This document shows, in pieces, positions 7,676 to 16,475 of a stretch of DNA of 64,000 bases. The stretch is from Rhodoferax koreense (GTDB lineage: Bacteria > Pseudomonadota > Gammaproteobacteria > Burkholderiales > Burkholderiaceae_C): contig NZ_CP019236.1 of the NCBI RefSeq assembly GCF_001955695.1, positions 1,116,001 to 1,180,000 on the forward strand, written 5' to 3'. Every line of letters begins with the position of its first letter. Within the stretch, counting starts at the first letter, position 1. The notes below the pieces were generated by a model. That model had not been told where the DNA came from. It did no database searches and saw only the letters and a list, made by a program, of their open reading frames with translations. Position numbers and translations under genes: made by a program.

Positions 7676-9388
7676 ATGGTGCTGAACCCATCGCCGGTGT
7701 CCGGTCCGGCCGCAGCCACGGTGGTGTTCCTGCCCACGCTGCGGCGCCAGAGCCTGCTGCTGGCGGTGCTGACCGCCCTATTCGGCGGGCTGCTGAGCCA
7801 GTCCCTGGTGGAAGCCATGCGCGGCACCGGCAGCCAGTGGCTCGGCGTCGCCGCCGGCTGCGCGGCGCTGGTGACGCTGTGGCTGGCGGCCAGACTCGTG
7901 CATCAGGCGATCGGCCGCCAACCCGTGCTGCGCCTCGATGCGCGGGGCATTGGCTCGACCCAGCTGCCGGCCGCCACCAACCCCCTGGCCTGGGACTGGC
8001 TCGAAGACGCGGAGCTCGACCGGGCCCACGGCGGCCAGTTGCGCCTGGTGCTGCGACCCGACCCCGCGCGGCCCGACCGCCGGCATTTCCTGAGCGGGCG
8101 CAATCCGGCCCGGCCGGTGATCAACCTGCACATGCTCACCCCCGAGCAGCAGGATGAGGCCTTCGATGCGATCCACCGGCGGCTGGCGCCGCTGCGCGCC
8201 GCGGCTGGCCTGGGCGAAGCCGCCAGCCTGGTGCAGGCGCGGGCCACGGCGCAGTTCGAGCACGAACTCGACCGGCTCACGCCGCACACCTGGGCCCTGT
8301 ACCTGGTGGTGGCCACCAACGTGGCGGTGTGGGGGCTGCAGTTGGCCGACGGCATCAGCCCCACCACGCCCAAGCCTGCGCAACTGCACCAGTGGGGTGC
8401 CAATTCCGCGGCCGCGGTGCTGCTCGACCGCGAGTACTGGCGGCTGCTGACCGCACCCTTCCTGCATGGCGGGGCCAGCCATCTCGGTTTCAACATGCTG
8501 GCATTGTGGGCCGCGGGCCGGCAACTCAGCCGGCTGCTCGGCAACGCCCAGTTCGGGCTGGTCTACCTGGCCACCGCGCTGTGCGGCAGCGTGGCCAGCC
8601 TGCATTCGGCGGGGCAGTCCTCGGTGTCGGTCGGCGCTTCGGGTGCGGTGTTCGGCGTGCTCGGCGCGCTGCTTGCCGCAAGCCTGCAGTACCGGCACCG
8701 GCTGCCGCCGCACGACAGCCGGCGGCTGTGGGCCGGGCTCGGGCTGTTCGTGGTGTATTCGCTGGCCTACGGTTTCACCCAGTCGAACGTGGACAACGCG
8801 GCCCATGTCGGTGGCCTGGTCGCCGGCCTGCTGCTCGGCCTGCTGCTGAAGGGGCGTTTCGACCTCGCCGCGGCTGGCCAGCGCCCGGCCTACGCGGGGC
8901 TGGCGATGGCGGGCACCGCGGCGGCCGTGGTCTTCGGCGTGATGACGACGCCGGTGCCGCAGGTCTGGCCCGGTGCCATCTACGAGGCGCAGGAATCGCT
9001 GCGCGTGATCACGCCGCAGTTCCATGCGGTGTTCCAGGGGCTGGAGCTCGCGGGCCAGCGACGCCAGCAGGGGCAGATCAACCGCCGCCAGTACCTGGCT
9101 TACGCCGAGCAGGTGGCCGCGCCGCAATGCCAGCGCATCGCCGCCCGGTTGCGCCAGCTGCGCGTGCCGCAATGGGACAACACGGGCCAGGCGGTGCAGT
9201 TGTACCGGCGCATGTGCGAGATCATGGCCGAATCCATCGGCCTGGAGCTGCGCAAGGCGCGCGAAGGGGCCTATGCGCCGGCCGATCTCGACGCGCGCAT
9301 GCGTGTGCTTGCGGACGAGATGACCGGCCTGGCCCGGCGCCTGAACGGCATAGCGCGCCAGTCGCCCGCTGCGCCGCAGGGACGATGA
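7676..9388 (+). CDS. Rhomboid-family intramembrane serine protease
   Basis: 570 residues, longer than a minimal rhomboid. Two N-terminal membrane segments (about residues 20-42 and 50-72), a cytosolic stretch, then the rhomboid domain (about 205-400). The nucleophile is in SVGASGAVFG (Ser about 323) and the partner His is in DNAAHVGGLVAG (about 377). HGGASHLGFNMLALW is the conserved L1/TM2 region. A C-terminal tail of about 170 residues is soluble and helical and of unknown role. Rhomboids cleave membrane proteins within the bilayer; the substrate here is unknown. The start is 20 bases after ruvB. The stop overlaps the next gene by four bases. Confidence 0.93.
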   Translation: MVLNPSPVSGPAAATVVFLPTLRRQSLLLAVLTALFGGLLSQSLVEAMRGTGSQWLGVAAGCAALVTLWLAARLVHQAIGRQPVLRLDARGIGSTQLPAATNPLAWDWLEDAELDRAHGGQLRLVLRPDPARPDRRHFLSGRNPARPVINLHMLTPEQQDEAFDAIHRRLAPLRAAAGLGEAASLVQARATAQFEHELDRLTPHTWALYLVVATNVAVWGLQLADGISPTTPKPAQLHQWGANSAAAVLLDREYWRLLTAPFLHGGASHLGFNMLALWAAGRQLSRLLGNAQFGLVYLATALCGSVASLHSAGQSSVSVGASGAVFGVLGALLAASLQYRHRLPPHDSRRLWAGLGLFVVYSLAYGFTQSNVDNAAHVGGLVAGLLLGLLLKGRFDLAAAGQRPAYAGLAMAGTAAAVVFGVMTTPVPQVWPGAIYEAQESLRVITPQFHAVFQGLELAGQRRQQGQINRRQYLAYAEQVAAPQCQRIAARLRQLRVPQWDNTGQAVQLYRRMCEIMAESIGLELRKAREGAYAPADLDARMRVLADEMTGLARRLNGIARQSPAAPQGR

Positions 9389-9969
9389 TGCGCACCGGGC
9401 CCACTTCTTCGGCGCGGCGCCGGCTGTCCCAAATGCTGGGGTTCATCCTGCTGATCCTGCTGTTGCTGGCCGCCGGCCTGGCCTGGCGCCACCGGGGCGA
9501 TGCCGATGCCTACCGGCGGCATTTCCTGCAGGCGCAGCCCGCGGCCAGCCCGCGTTTCGACGAACTGTCGTCGGCCATGGACGAAGCGGCGCTGCAAAGG
9601 CACCTGGCCGGCGTGCCGCTGCGCTGCATCAGCGAAACCCGCGAACGGCAGACGCTGGGCGACCGCGTCTGCTGGGCCGACATCGCGCGGGTGGATGCCG
9701 TGCCCGCCATGCAGTTCGCGGCGTACTTCAACCGGGGCCGCCTGGCGTACGTGGCCATCGACCTGCCGTGGTGGGCGCACCATGCCGCGCTGCGCCAGGC
9801 CATGGCCCAGCTCGGCGCGCCCGAAGCCATCGACGCCAAAACCGCGGCGCAACCCGCGGTGCAGTGGCGCACCAAGGGCGGCCGGCTCCGGCTCAACCGC
9901 GATCCGGGTTTCGACCCACTGGCCACCAGCGCGCTGCAGTGGCGTGCCGATGCCATACCCCCACGCTGA
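9385..9969 (+). CDS. Single-span membrane protein of unknown function
   Basis: 194 residues with one N-terminal membrane segment (about 13-32, MLGFILLILLLLAAGLAW) and a probably periplasmic remainder. It is translationally coupled to the rhomboid gene (ATGA overlap; ATG 9385 and ATG 9388 are both possible). No recognised domain. CISETRERQTLGDRVCW contains two Cys that could form a disulfide, and PWWAHHAALRQAMAQLG may be a helix. Being sandwiched between a rhomboid protease and an exported lipoprotein, it may share their envelope role; this is inference from position only. Confidence 0.8.
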   Translation: MMRTGPTSSARRRLSQMLGFILLILLLLAAGLAWRHRGDADAYRRHFLQAQPAASPRFDELSSAMDEAALQRHLAGVPLRCISETRERQTLGDRVCWADIARVDAVPAMQFAAYFNRGRLAYVAIDLPWWAHHAALRQAMAQLGAPEAIDAKTAAQPAVQWRTKGGRLRLNRDPGFDPLATSALQWRADAIPPR

Positions 9970-9972
9970 ACC

Positions 9973-10992
9973 ATGCATCACACCTTCAACTCCCTTCTCA
10001 AGCCTTGCACCCGGCTGCTGCTCGTCTTCGGTCTCGCGCTGGTGGCCGGCTGCGCCTCGCTCGGTCCGCCGCCGGCCGTCGAGAACAGCCTCGGCATGGC
10101 TTTCGTCCGCGTGCCGGCCGGGGAGTTCCTGATGGGCAGCGACGAGACGCCGGCCGCCTTGGCGCGCAGTTACCCGCAACTCGAGAACCAGCGCTTCCTC
10201 GACCTGGCCGACGAGGCGCCGGTGCACAGGGTGCGCATCACGCGCGCGTTCTACATGGGCCGGTTCGAGGTGACGGTGGGGCAGTTCCGCCGCTTCCTGC
10301 AGGCCTCGGGCTACGTGCCCGAATCCGTGGCCGACGGCACCGGCGGCTACGGCTACAACCCGGCCTACGACGGTGAAACCTCGGCCTCCGGCGACGCCTT
10401 CGAGGGCCGCGACAAACGTTACTCCTGGCAGAACCCGGGCTTCGCGCAGACCGACGCACACCCGGTCGTCAACGTGAGTTGGAACGACGCCCAGGCCCTG
10501 GCCGCCTGGCTGAGCCGTACCGAGGGCCGGCGCTACCGCCTGCCCACCGAGGCCGAATGGGAATACGCCTGCCGCGCCGGCACCCGCACGCGTTACCAGA
10601 ATGGCGACGACCCCGAGGCCCTGGTGGCAGTGGCCAACACCTTCGACCGCACGTCGGCCGTGAACTGGCCGCGCTGGCAGAAGCAGGCGCTGGCCGGCAG
10701 CGACGGCTTTGCCTTCACCGCGCCCGTGGGCAGCTTCGCGCCGAACGCCTTCGGCCTGTACGACATGCACGGCAATGCCTGGGAATGGGTGTCCGACTGG
10801 TACGCCGAGGACTACTACGCGCATTCCCCCGTCGACGATCCGCAAGGCCCGCCGGACGCCAACGTGCACGTGCGCCGCGGCGGCTCCTGGCACACCTGGG
10901 CCTTCTATGCCCGCTCGTCCTACCGCAACTGGAACACGGCGCAGACGCGGTATCCGCTGGTGGGGATGCGGCTGGTGCTGGAGTCGCCGTAA
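9973..10992 (+). CDS. Lipoprotein with SUMF1 / formylglycine-generating-enzyme-like domain
   Basis: 339 residues. The signal sequence ends in a lipobox (LVAGCASL), so the protein is probably anchored to a membrane. The rest is the SUMF1 fold: FVRVPAGEFLMGS, FEVTVGQFRRFLQASG, VVNVSWNDAQALAAWLS, RLPTEAEWEYACRAGT, GNAWEWVSDWY and VRRGGSWHTW. The catalytic Cys pair that true formylglycine-generating enzymes carry after GGSW is absent (HTWAFYARSSYRN), so sulfatase activation is unlikely. It may instead be a binding or structural member of the family. It begins three bases after the upstream gene and probably ends this operon. Confidence 0.92.
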   Translation: MHHTFNSLLKPCTRLLLVFGLALVAGCASLGPPPAVENSLGMAFVRVPAGEFLMGSDETPAALARSYPQLENQRFLDLADEAPVHRVRITRAFYMGRFEVTVGQFRRFLQASGYVPESVADGTGGYGYNPAYDGETSASGDAFEGRDKRYSWQNPGFAQTDAHPVVNVSWNDAQALAAWLSRTEGRRYRLPTEAEWEYACRAGTRTRYQNGDDPEALVAVANTFDRTSAVNWPRWQKQALAGSDGFAFTAPVGSFAPNAFGLYDMHGNAWEWVSDWYAEDYYAHSPVDDPQGPPDANVHVRRGGSWHTWAFYARSSYRNWNTAQTRYPLVGMRLVLESP

Positions 10993-11002
10993 GCGCGCAG
11001 GC

Positions 11003-12160
11003 TCAGGTCAGGGCGCCGCGCGCATCCACGCGCAGCAGCCGCTCCACCCGGCCTGCCGACAGCCCGCCGCGCACGCCGACCATGTGGTCGTGCAGGTTCA
11101 CCGTCGGATCGCAATGGCCGGGGATCAGCCACAGCACGTCGCCGAGCGCGGGCAGGGGCTGGCCGGGCTCGGCGGTGCGCAGGATGCCGTGTTCGTCGCC
11201 CCCGTTGAAGTAGGCCAGCGCCGGGCCGCCGTCCGGGCGGAACACCCGCGGCAGGCCGGAGTCGATCGCATGGCTCTTGTGGCCGGCGTCGCAGACCGCG
11301 TGCGCGGCACTGGTGCTGACGACCTGCGTCTTCACGAACAGCGCGTGTTCGAAGGCCGGCCGCGCCGGGTCGGCCTCGTTGGCGGCGTAGTCGGCGTCCA
11401 TGAACAGGAAGGAGCCGGACTGCAACTCGCCATAGACGCCGCTGGCGGCCTCCAGCGCCATGGTGCCGGTGCCGGCACCGGTGACGAGCTCGACCTTCAG
11501 CCCCGCGGCTTCAATCAAGGCCCGCGTGGCCTGCACCTGGCGCAGCACCTCGGCGATGGCCTGCTGCCGTTCGGCATGGCGGCGCCGGTGCTGCGCGCCG
11601 CCGTGGTAGGCCTGCAGGCCCTTGAAGCGCAGTTGGGGATGTTGCGCGACCTGCCGCGCCAGCGCCACGGCGGCCGGGCCGGGTGCCACGCCACAGCGGC
11701 CCTGGCCGACGTCGATCTCCACGAACACGTCGATCACGTCACGTGTATCGCCGGCCACCCGGCCGATGGCCTCGGCCAGGCGCTGCACGCCCTCGGCGCT
11801 GTCCACCGCGATGGCCAGTCGGTCTGATGTGTTTTTGGCCTTCAGCGCAGCTGCCATCTGCGCGACGCGCTGCAATTTCGATAGCGAAACGACTTCGTTG
11901 CTGATGTAGATGTTGCCGACCCCGCCGGCCAGCATGGCCTCGGCCTCGGCGGTTTTCTGCACACACACGCCGACCGCGCCCGCAGCCATCATCTGCAGGG
12001 CCAGGGCGGCGCTTTTGTGCATCTTGGCGTGGGGCCGCCAGTGCACGCCGTGGGCGGCGGCGAAAGCCGCCATGCGCGCGATGTTGCGCTCCATGGCGTC
12101 GAGGTCGACCACCAGCGCGGGCGTGTCGATGGCTTGCACGGACGCGCCGACGTCGATCAT
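11003..12160 (-). CDS. D-threonine aldolase-like / DSD1-family PLP enzyme
   Basis: 385 residues with the alanine-racemase-like PLP barrel and the C-terminal domain of the D-threonine aldolase / D-serine dehydratase family. The PLP Lys lies in WRPHAKMHKS. The metal site PGHCDPTVNLHD has His and Asp two residues apart, the arrangement I associate with D-threonine aldolase. Substrates would be D-beta-hydroxy amino acids; which one is unknown. The start is ATG 12160, overlapping the upstream histidine phosphatase stop by one base. About residues 85-115 (ALKAKNTSD region) are encoded by a stretch resembling a dispersed repeat (11820-11890). It is the last gene of the pqi operon. Confidence 0.9.
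   Translation of the reverse strand: MIDVGASVQAIDTPALVVDLDAMERNIARMAAFAAAHGVHWRPHAKMHKSAALALQMMAAGAVGVCVQKTAEAEAMLAGGVGNIYISNEVVSLSKLQRVAQMAAALKAKNTSDRLAIAVDSAEGVQRLAEAIGRVAGDTRDVIDVFVEIDVGQGRCGVAPGPAAVALARQVAQHPQLRFKGLQAYHGGAQHRRRHAERQQAIAEVLRQVQATRALIEAAGLKVELVTGAGTGTMALEAASGVYGELQSGSFLFMDADYAANEADPARPAFEHALFVKTQVVSTSAAHAVCDAGHKSHAIDSGLPRVFRPDGGPALAYFNGGDEHGILRTAEPGQPLPALGDVLWLIPGHCDPTVNLHDHMVGVRGGLSAGRVERLLRVDARGALT
11820..11890. repeat. Possible dispersed short repeat inside the aldolase-like gene
   Basis: On the minus strand this reads TCGCTATCGAAATTGCAGCG followed by a GGCAGCTGCGC segment and AGGCCAAAAACACATC. The CTATCxAAAT core and the lower GC resemble short repeats I recall as scattered through Comamonadaceae genomes, also inside genes. 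It keeps the reading frame. The comparison is from memory and the match is imperfect. Confidence 0.35.
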
Positions 12161-12798
12161 CAGGCGGTCGATTCGTCGATGGCCGCGTTGTCCAGGTGAC
12201 CGGTATCCGACCAGCCGATCAGCGTCAGGGCGTCGGGCGTCCACAGCAGCCGGTTGATCGCGGCGTTGCCGAGCAGCCAGGTGCGCGGCGCCTGCAGGCC
12301 CTGGCCGGTGGCGGCGCGGTACAACACGTCCATCACGCCGCCGTGCGCCACCAGCACGATCAATTCGTCCGGGTGGCGGGCCGCGAGCCGGGCCACGGTG
12401 CCGACCACGCGGTCGCGGAAGATGTTCAGCGATTCACCGCCTTCGGAGGCGTAATCGGGGTCGCGCTTGCGCCAGCGCAGCGCCTGTTCGGGCGACTCGG
12501 CCTCGATCTCGGCGAAGGTGCGGCCCTGGAACACCCCGAAGTGGCGTTCGCGCAGGCCGGGCTCGGGGATGACCTCGACCCCGGCCACCGCAGCCACCGC
12601 GCCGGCCGTCTCGAAGGCGCGCGACAGGTCGCTGGCATAGACGGCGGTGATGGCTTCACCGGCCAGCGCCTGGGCCGCCCGCTGCGCCTGCCAGCGGCCC
12701 ATGGCGTTGAGCGGGATGTCGAGATGGCCCTGGATGCGGGTGTCGACGTTCCAGGCGGTTTCGCCGTGGCGGATGGCAATGAGGCGGGTGGCTTGCAT
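12160..12798 (-). CDS. Histidine phosphatase (phosphoglycerate mutase superfamily)
   Basis: 212 residues. The catalytic RHG is in LIAIRHGETAWN (residues about 8-10), the second Arg is in LSRAFETAGAV, the acid is in GLRERHFGVFQG, and the second His is in LIVLVAHGGVMD. This is a phosphatase or mutase of the GpmB/CobC type; the substrate cannot be read from sequence. ATG 12798 is chosen; ATG 12807 (MAPMQA) is three codons longer. The gene follows pqiC by 10 bases and overlaps the next gene, so it belongs to the pqi transcription unit. Confidence 0.92.
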   Translation of the reverse strand: MQATRLIAIRHGETAWNVDTRIQGHLDIPLNAMGRWQAQRAAQALAGEAITAVYASDLSRAFETAGAVAAVAGVEVIPEPGLRERHFGVFQGRTFAEIEAESPEQALRWRKRDPDYASEGGESLNIFRDRVVGTVARLAARHPDELIVLVAHGGVMDVLYRAATGQGLQAPRTWLLGNAAINRLLWTPDALTLIGWSDTGHLDNAAIDESTA

Positions 12799-12808
12799 CG
12801 GCGCCATT

Positions 12809-13453
12809 CTAGGAGTTGGGGCAGCCGGCCAACGGGTTGGCTTGCAAGGCCGCGACATGGCGCGCGATGGCCTGTGCCGCGTCGGCCGTGGCGATCTGCG
12901 CGCCCTGGGCCAGCGCCGCGATGCCCTGTCCCACGGGCGTGCTGGCGGACCATTGGCAGGCCGCGCTGCGTTCGGTGTCGGCGCGGCGCACGGTCCAGCT
13001 GAAGGCGGCGTCGACGCGGCTGTCCTCCACGGCATCCAATTGCCGGAGCTGCACCGCGATGCGCCACGCGGGCGTGGGCAGTTGCCGGCCACCCTTGGTC
13101 ACGTCGATGGCGCCCAGCCTGGTCGCGATGCCGCTGGCCAGCGCGTCGCGCATTTCGTTCTCCAAAGATGAGGTCCAGCGGTGTTGCTCGAGCAGTTGCA
13201 CCTCGGCGCCGGTCGTGCCGGCGCGGCGCACCAGCATCTGCGGCCGGGCCAGGCGCTCCGGCATGGCGACGGGTGCGAGCTCGATGAAGACGGGCGCCGC
13301 GCCGGCGGTGACCACCGGTGCCGGGGCGGTGGGCGAAGCCAGCGTGTAGTAGCGGTCGGGCTGGCTCGCGCAGCCGGCCAGGACCAGGGCCGCGGCCCCA
13401 AACAGGCCGGCGCTGGCGCGCAGCGGAGAAGAGCGGAGCGGGGCGTGTTTCAT
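12809..13453 (-). CDS. pqiC: PqiC-like ABC-type transport auxiliary lipoprotein
   Basis: 214 residues. The lipobox LVLAGCAS marks it as a lipoprotein, probably of the outer membrane. The body matches the ABC_trans_aux / PqiC family (PDRYYTLASP, VFIELAPVAMPERLARPQMLVR, LLEQHRWTSSLENEMRDAL). In E. coli PqiC forms an outer-membrane ring that accepts the PqiB needle for lipid transport between membranes. It overlaps pqiB by four bases, which supports this role. Confidence 0.92.
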   Translation of the reverse strand: MKHAPLRSSPLRASAGLFGAAALVLAGCASQPDRYYTLASPTAPAPVVTAGAAPVFIELAPVAMPERLARPQMLVRRAGTTGAEVQLLEQHRWTSSLENEMRDALASGIATRLGAIDVTKGGRQLPTPAWRIAVQLRQLDAVEDSRVDAAFSWTVRRADTERSAACQWSASTPVGQGIAALAQGAQIATADAAQAIARHVAALQANPLAGCPNS

Positions 13454-15108
13454 TTCTTGTCGTCGGGTTTGCCGCGCAGCAGCGATTCGGGATGGCGCTC
13501 GAGGTAGTCGGTGAGCACGCGCACCGAGGCGGCGGTGCGGGTGAGCTCCTGCAGCGTCTGGCGCATGTCTTGCTGCAGCGGCGCGTCTTCGGCCAGCGTG
13601 CGGCCGGCGCTGTCGATGGTCTTGCGCGCGTCCTTCACGGCCGCGGTGATTTCCGGGGAGACGTCGTTCTTCAGCGAGTTCACCAGCTGTTCGGCGCCGT
13701 TCAGGGTCTTGTCGAGCGTGGCCAGCGTGGTGCGCAGGTCCTTGCCGATCTGCTCGAACGGCACCTTGTTGATCTTGGCCGCGATCTCCTGCACCTGCGA
13801 CTGCAACTCGTCCAGGCTGTTGGCCATCACCGGCAGCTCCAGCGGATTCTTGCTGAAGTCGACCTTGGCCTTGGGCGCCTTGGGGAAGAAGTCGAGCGCG
13901 ACATACAGCTGACTGGTGAGCAGGTTGCCGGTGCGCAGCTGCGCGCGCAGGCCCTGGTCGACGAGGAACTGGATGCCCTGCCGCTGGGTGAGCTGGTCGC
14001 CCTTTTCGCGGTTGACATCGCGCCGACGCAGGCGGTCGGGGTAGATCTGCAGCAGCACCGGCATGCGGAACTCGTGCGCGCTGCGGTCGAAGTCGATGCC
14101 GATGGACTTCACCTCGCCGATCACCACGCCGCGGAAATCGATCGGCGCGCCCGGCGCCAGCCCGCGCAGCGACTGGTTGAAGTAGACCAGCACGTTCTGC
14201 ACCGGGCCGTCGGGCTGCTTCATGGCCGTGGCCTCGTCGGCGGCCAGCGCGAAGTCGGTGTTCTCCTGCGCCGCCGGGCCGGCCTGGTTGTCCGGTGCGC
14301 CGAAGGTGATGCCGCCGAGCAGGATGGTGGCCAGCGACTGGGTGCGCAGCGTGAGGCCGCTCGCATTGAGCTGCATGTCGAGCCCGCTGGCCTGCCAGAA
14401 GCGCGTGTTCGCGCCGATGAATTTGTCGTACGGCGTGTTGACGAAGATGCGCAGCGTCACGCCGTTGCCGTCGGGGTTCAGTTCGAATGCCGCCACCTGA
14501 CCGACCTTGATGCGCCGGTAGTAGATCGGCGAGCCCACGTCGAGCGAGCCGATGTCGTTGGCATGCAGCACAAACTGCCGGCCGGAGGCGTCGCGCGTGA
14601 CGGTGGGCGGCGCCTCCAGTCCGGCGAACTCGCTGGCGGTTTCCTTGTCGGTGCCGGCATCGGCCCCGATGTAGGCGCCCGACAGCAGCGTGCCCAGGCC
14701 CGACACGCCGGACATGTCGAAACGCGGCCGCACCACCCAGAAACGCGTGTCGCGCGTGGTGAAGGCCTCGGCGTCCTTGTTGAGCTGCACCATCACGCGC
14801 ACGTGGCTGCGGTCCGGTGCGAGGCGCAGGCCCTCGACGATGCCGATCTGCACGTCCTTGTACTTCACAGCGGTCTTGTGGGCCTCCAGGCCTTCGGCGG
14901 TCTTGAAGCGCAGCTCGATCTGCGGGCCGCGGCCCATGAGGACATGCACCACGAGGGTGATGCCGACGATGGCCGCCACGATCGGGATCAGCCAGATCAG
15001 CGACGGCAGCCAGTCGCGGCGGCGCTCGATCTTCGGGGCCGGAGCCGAGGCCGGTGCAGTGTTCTCAGGGGTGGTCAATTCGTTTTCCTTGATCGGGGAT
15101 GTCGTCAC
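13450..15108 (-). CDS. pqiB: MCE-family intermembrane transport protein PqiB
   Basis: 552 residues, close to E. coli PqiB (546). One N-terminal membrane segment (about 34-55, LIWLIPIVAAIVGITLVVHV) is followed by several MCE domains (for example GRGPQIELRFKTAEGLEAHK; DIGSLDVGSPIYYRRIKVGQ; LAPGAPIDFRGVVIGEVKSI) and a C-terminal coiled-coil region (about 440-530). PqiB stacks MCE rings into a periplasm-spanning tube for lipid passage. It overlaps the pqiA gene upstream by 44 bases, and pqiC downstream by four, so translation is coupled. Confidence 0.95.
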   Translation of the reverse strand: MTTSPIKENELTTPENTAPASAPAPKIERRRDWLPSLIWLIPIVAAIVGITLVVHVLMGRGPQIELRFKTAEGLEAHKTAVKYKDVQIGIVEGLRLAPDRSHVRVMVQLNKDAEAFTTRDTRFWVVRPRFDMSGVSGLGTLLSGAYIGADAGTDKETASEFAGLEAPPTVTRDASGRQFVLHANDIGSLDVGSPIYYRRIKVGQVAAFELNPDGNGVTLRIFVNTPYDKFIGANTRFWQASGLDMQLNASGLTLRTQSLATILLGGITFGAPDNQAGPAAQENTDFALAADEATAMKQPDGPVQNVLVYFNQSLRGLAPGAPIDFRGVVIGEVKSIGIDFDRSAHEFRMPVLLQIYPDRLRRRDVNREKGDQLTQRQGIQFLVDQGLRAQLRTGNLLTSQLYVALDFFPKAPKAKVDFSKNPLELPVMANSLDELQSQVQEIAAKINKVPFEQIGKDLRTTLATLDKTLNGAEQLVNSLKNDVSPEITAAVKDARKTIDSAGRTLAEDAPLQQDMRQTLQELTRTAASVRVLTDYLERHPESLLRGKPDDKK

Positions 15109-15703
15109 CGTCCCAGGTCAGTTTGGGATCGAAACTCAGCGAGGCCAGCATGGTCAGCACCACCACCGAGCCGAAGGCCGCGATGCCGATGCCGGCGGTG
15201 ATTTCGGCGAAGCCCTGGATGCGCACCAGTCCGGCCAGCAGCGCCACCACGAACACGTCGAGCATCGACCAGCGGCCGATGAATTCGACCACGTGGTAGA
15301 GCCTGGCGCGTTCGGCGCGTCGCCAGTGGCTGCGCCGCTGCGCGGACACCACCAGCACGAACAGCGCGGCGAGCTTGAACAGCGGCACCAGGAAGCTCGC
15401 GACGAACACGATGGCGGCCAGGCCGTAGGCGCCGCTGACCCAGAAGTAGATCACGCCGCTGAGGATGGTGTCCTGCTGCGTGCCGAACAGCGTGGTGGTG
15501 ATCATCACCGGCAGCAGGTTGGCCGGCAGGTACATGATGCAGGCCGCGATCAGCAGCGCCCAGGTGCGGTTCAGGCTGTCGGGCTTGCGCAGGTGCAGCC
15601 GCGTGCCGCAGCGTGCGCAGGCCTCGCCGTCGGCCGCGTTCGACCAGGCCGTGCCGCAATGGCGGCAGCCGATCAGGCCGGAGGTGATGGCGCGTTCGGT
15701 CAT
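15065..15703 (-). CDS. pqiA: Paraquat-inducible protein A, second half-size PqiA
   Basis: 212 residues. An N-terminal zinc ribbon (CRHCGTAW...CARCG, residues about 13-33) is followed by four membrane segments, including LLIAACIMYLPANLLPVMI and VVVLTMLASLSFDPKLTWD. E. coli PqiA is one protein of about 417 residues with two such modules; here each module is its own gene. It overlaps pqiB by 44 bases and the upstream half-gene by four. Inner-membrane partner of PqiBC. Confidence 0.92.
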   Translation of the reverse strand: MTERAITSGLIGCRHCGTAWSNAADGEACARCGTRLHLRKPDSLNRTWALLIAACIMYLPANLLPVMITTTLFGTQQDTILSGVIYFWVSGAYGLAAIVFVASFLVPLFKLAALFVLVVSAQRRSHWRRAERARLYHVVEFIGRWSMLDVFVVALLAGLVRIQGFAEITAGIGIAAFGSVVVLTMLASLSFDPKLTWDGDDIPDQGKRIDHP

Positions 15704-16362
15704 GTGCGCTGGCCCCTCACGGCTGGCGAAGGCGCGATCGGCGCCTCTTCCAGCGCGCCTTCGGCCATTTCCCAGAATCCGCGGGGATCGAACGACATCA
15801 CCACCGTCAGCAGCACCGTCAGCGCGACGAAGGCCCACAGCGCCGGGCCGGGCAGCACCGTGGCCAGGCTGGTGAGCTTGACGATGGCCACCAGCACGCC
15901 GAGCATGAACACCTCGACCATGCCCCAGGGCCGCAGCATCTGCATCAGCCGCACCAGCGGTGCGAAGCCTGCCACGCGGCGCCGGTGCCATTGCAGCGGC
16001 ACCAGCAGCCACAGCAGGATGAGCAGTTGCACCAGCGGGAACAGCAGCGTGGTGGCCAGCACCAGCAAGGCCACCAGCGACATGCCCTCGCCGCCCAGCG
16101 CCGCCACGGCGCCCACAAGGGTGGTCTGGCTGCGCAGCCCGCGCAGTTCGATCTCGGCGATGGGAAACAGATTGGCAATGGCGAACATCACCAGGCTGGC
16201 CAGCGCCAGCGGCAGGATGCGGCGGTGCTGCGTGCCGGTGTGGCGCTCGAGTTCGGTGGCGCAGCGCGGGCAGCGCGCCACCTCGCGCGGCCTTAGCGGC
16301 ACCCGGCGGTAGACCGCGTCGCAGCCGTCGCAGATCAGGCTGTCGGGACGCGCTTCAGCCAT
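15700..16362 (-). CDS. pqiA: Paraquat-inducible protein A, first half-size PqiA
   Basis: 220 residues. A zinc ribbon (CDGCDAVY...CPRCA, residues about 10-34) and four membrane segments, including LALASLVMFAIANLFPIAEI and LWAFVALTVLLTVVMSFDP, match the first PqiA module. The start ATG 16362 is chosen because the family begins just before the zinc ribbon; upstream in-frame codons lack similarity. It is the first gene of the pqiA-pqiA-pqiB-pqiC-phosphatase-aldolase operon. Confidence 0.9.
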   Translation of the reverse strand: MAEARPDSLICDGCDAVYRRVPLRPREVARCPRCATELERHTGTQHRRILPLALASLVMFAIANLFPIAEIELRGLRSQTTLVGAVAALGGEGMSLVALLVLATTLLFPLVQLLILLWLLVPLQWHRRRVAGFAPLVRLMQMLRPWGMVEVFMLGVLVAIVKLTSLATVLPGPALWAFVALTVLLTVVMSFDPRGFWEMAEGALEEAPIAPSPAVRGQRT

Positions 16363-16475
16363 GCCAGCGATACCGCGGAACTGGTCCTTCGACTGAACTC
16401 GGGACAGGCCCTGCCAGGCCGCTGGTATCGCCCCCTGGAGGGGGAAGCGCCGCAGGCGCATCGGGGGTGTTCATC

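Noticed and set aside
9973..10992. Active formylglycine-generating enzyme
   Set aside because: The fold is present but the two catalytic Cys after GGSW are absent, so sulfatase-activating activity is not claimed.
16378..16408. Additional CGTTCGCCCTGAG repeat unit
   Set aside because: Only a degenerate half (TCCTTCGACTGAACTCGGGA) is visible, so it was not listed as a unit.
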